From assembly GCA_903854805.1 (NCBI GenBank), contig CAINXK010000307.1, positions 1-8,203 on the forward strand: a stretch of 8,203 nt of DNA, in the 5' to 3' direction. Position numbers and translations under genes: made by a program. The stretch comes from an uncultured Anaerolineae bacterium (GTDB lineage Bacteria; Chloroflexota; Anaerolineae; Anaerolineales; Villigracilaceae). The stretch's first letter is position 1. Every line of letters begins with the position of its first letter. A model generated the notes under the pieces. That model did not search any database. It worked only from the letters and a program-made list of their open reading frames with translations, and was not told the DNA's origin. This document shows positions 7,046 through 8,203 of the stretch, piece by piece.

Positions 7046-7084
7046 CCCTGCCAACCGGACCAGAAAACTGGCCGGCTGGCAGGG
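7046..7084 (-). promoter_or_regulatory. Strong intercistronic hairpin between ydcS and ydcT
   Basis: Bases 7046-7058 pair with 7072-7084 (13 pairs, one a G-U wobble in the minus-strand RNA), and 7060-7063 pair with 7068-7071. This gives a 17-bp GC-rich stem with one bulge (7059) and a four-base loop. It starts 14 bases after the ydcS stop. No long U-run follows on the minus strand (ATGCATTTAAATT), so it looks more like an mRNA-stabilising or partial-termination element than a full terminator. Such elements after binding-protein genes keep that mRNA segment more abundant than the segment for the membrane complex. Confidence 0.7.
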
Positions 7085-7098
7085 AGAATTTTGAAATT

Positions 7099-8203
7099 TT
7101 ACTTTCCGCCAATAATTGAAACGTAGGCTTTTACCCACTCGCTGTACGGAACACAGTTCGTATTCCCATCACCACAATCGGCTGTCGGTGTTTTCCAGAA
7201 AGAAATCTTTTCAAAGTTTTCTGCACCATTAATCTTACAACCTTCGGCTCCAAGTAGTTCATTGCCAGAACAAGCAGCGGGCACAGCAGGCACAGAACCG
7301 AACCAGGCTGCTACGTCACCCTGCACTTTTGGCTGAATGGAGTGTTCTAGCCACAAATAAGCACAATTGGGATGCGGAGCTTTCGAGTTCATCATGGTGG
7401 TATCAGCCCAGCCCGTGGCGCCTTCCTGCGGGAAGGTGCTGGAAATCGGCTGGCCATTGGCAGCCAACAAATTCACCTGGTACGGCCAGGACGATGATGC
7501 AATAATGCCTTCTGTTGTGAAATCTTCCACCTGGGTTGTGGCGTCATGCCAGTATTTTGGAACCAGCTTTCGCTGCAGGCGCAAAACGCTGACGACAGCA
7601 TCGAACTGAGCTTGTGAAAGTTCGTAAGGATCTTTAATGCCTAACTCAGGTTTGGTTGCCTTCAGATATAAAGCAGCGTCAGCTATATAAATCGGATTAT
7701 CCGGCGCCTGGACCCGACCGGAATTCGATTTTCCATCCGGCAAGTTTTGTTCATCAAAAACCACTGTCCATGATTTGGGGGGGGCCGGGAATACAATTGT
7801 GCTATACATTAACACATTCGGTCCCCATTGATACGGGACTCCATAATGTGCGCCATTAACGGTGTGCCATGGGGCATTCTGCAACCTTGGGTCAACATTC
7901 TTCCAGGAAGGAATTAAACTGGTATTGATAGGCTGGACTGTGCCACCCGCGATCAAGCGAAGACTGGCGTCACCCGAAGCTGTCACCAAGTCAAAGCCAC
8001 CTTGATTCATCAAGGTGACCATTTCATCTGACGTAGCAGCATCCTTAACGGTAACCTTGCAACCGGTCTCACTCTCAAAAGCGGTTACCCAATCATAACC
8101 CTTATCGTTTGAGCCACGTTCCACATACCCAGGCCAATCAACAATTGCGACCTCTCCTTCGCCTTTGCCTACTTCGGTCTTCATCGCGCTTGCGGCACCG
8201 CCG
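7099..8203 (-). CDS. ydcS: YdcS-type polyamine-family ABC solute-binding protein (N-terminal signal outside window)
   Basis: Extracytoplasmic substrate-binding protein of the importer, in the spermidine/putrescine (PotD/PotF) superfamily and closest to YdcS. The frame is open at the right edge. The in-frame ATG at 8182-8184 is internal to a GGAASAMKTEVG linker, which looks like the tether after a lipoprotein or signal peptide, so the true start lies beyond the window. About 367 residues are visible against 381 in E. coli YdcS. Characteristic blocks are VDWPGYVERG, YDWVTAFESETGCKV, ATSDEMVTLM, GFDLVTASGDASLRLIAGG, HYGVPYQWGPNVLMY, FDEQNLPDGKSN, PIYIADAALYLKATKPELG and QGDVAAWFGSVPAVP. These match YdcS as I remember it. 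It differs by a short cysteine-bearing insertion near the C-terminus (ADCGDGNTNC). Polyamine or a related cation or oligomer is the likely ligand. E. coli YdcS has also been reported to have poly-3-hydroxybutyrate synthase activity, which cannot be judged here. An eight-base C-run lies in the coding strand at 7777-7784. Confidence 0.95.
   Translation of the reverse strand, partial: GGAASAMKTEVGKGEGEVAIVDWPGYVERGSNDKGYDWVTAFESETGCKVTVKDAATSDEMVTLMNQGGFDLVTASGDASLRLIAGGTVQPINTSLIPSWKNVDPRLQNAPWHTVNGAHYGVPYQWGPNVLMYSTIVFPAPPKSWTVVFDEQNLPDGKSNSGRVQAPDNPIYIADAALYLKATKPELGIKDPYELSQAQFDAVVSVLRLQRKLVPKYWHDATTQVEDFTTEGIIASSSWPYQVNLLAANGQPISSTFPQEGATGWADTTMMNSKAPHPNCAYLWLEHSIQPKVQGDVAAWFGSVPAVPAACSGNELLGAEGCKINGAENFEKISFWKTPTADCGDGNTNCVPYSEWVKAYVSIIGGK

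Noticed and set aside
8182..8184. ATG as the start of the ydcS gene
   Set aside because: An exported binding protein needs a signal peptide, none follows this ATG, and the frame stays open to the edge with a Gly/Ala-rich linker.

Overview
The window reads as an ordinary chromosomal segment of a free-living, moderate-GC bacterium. A Chloroflexota (Anaerolineae-like) origin is my best guess. It rests on the look of the proteins: a ComEA with Thr-Pro-rich linkers and an SLBB domain, a GatB with a Cys4 zinc motif, and fatty-acid and polyamine metabolism genes side by side. This is inference, not a database result.

Layout from left to right. Positions 1-583 (+) hold the C-terminal half of an acyl-CoA dehydrogenase cut by the left edge. 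It converges on a minus-strand block, and a perfect 15-bp stem-loop terminator (606-641) separates the two. All remaining genes are on the minus strand, so transcription runs from high to low coordinates. They are a SAM-dependent methyltransferase (640-1194), ComEA, a DNA-binding competence protein (1263-1841), a GNAT acetyltransferase (1930-2391), a 322-base gap without a recognisable gene, gatB (2714-4144), and a four-gene ABC importer. The importer consists of permease ydcV (4249-5082), permease ydcU (5072-5977), ATPase ydcT (5970-7010) and solute-binding protein ydcS (7099 to beyond the right edge).

The importer is the one clear multi-gene system. Read in transcription order it is binding protein, ATPase, permease, permease, the same order as enterobacterial ydcSTUV. 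The binding protein matches the E. coli YdcS sequence as I remember it over almost its whole length. The ATPase and both permeases are packed with 8- and 11-base overlaps, each downstream start having its own Shine-Dalgarno site inside the preceding gene. An 88-base spacer with a strong 17-bp hairpin separates the binding-protein gene from the rest. This suggests the usual arrangement in which the binding protein is made in excess over the membrane complex. A weaker hairpin (4203-4233) followed by T-runs probably ends the operon just before a TATAAT box ahead of gatB.

The lower minus-strand genes (gatB, GNAT, comEA, methyltransferase) are unrelated in function and look like independently started or loosely co-transcribed housekeeping and accessory genes. 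I found no mobile element, CRISPR array, RNA gene or toxin/defence module. No clearly new biological system is visible. The points most worth a second look are the regulatory structures: the ydcS-ydcT hairpin, the palindrome over the comEA promoter, and the palindrome at the start of the GNAT gene.
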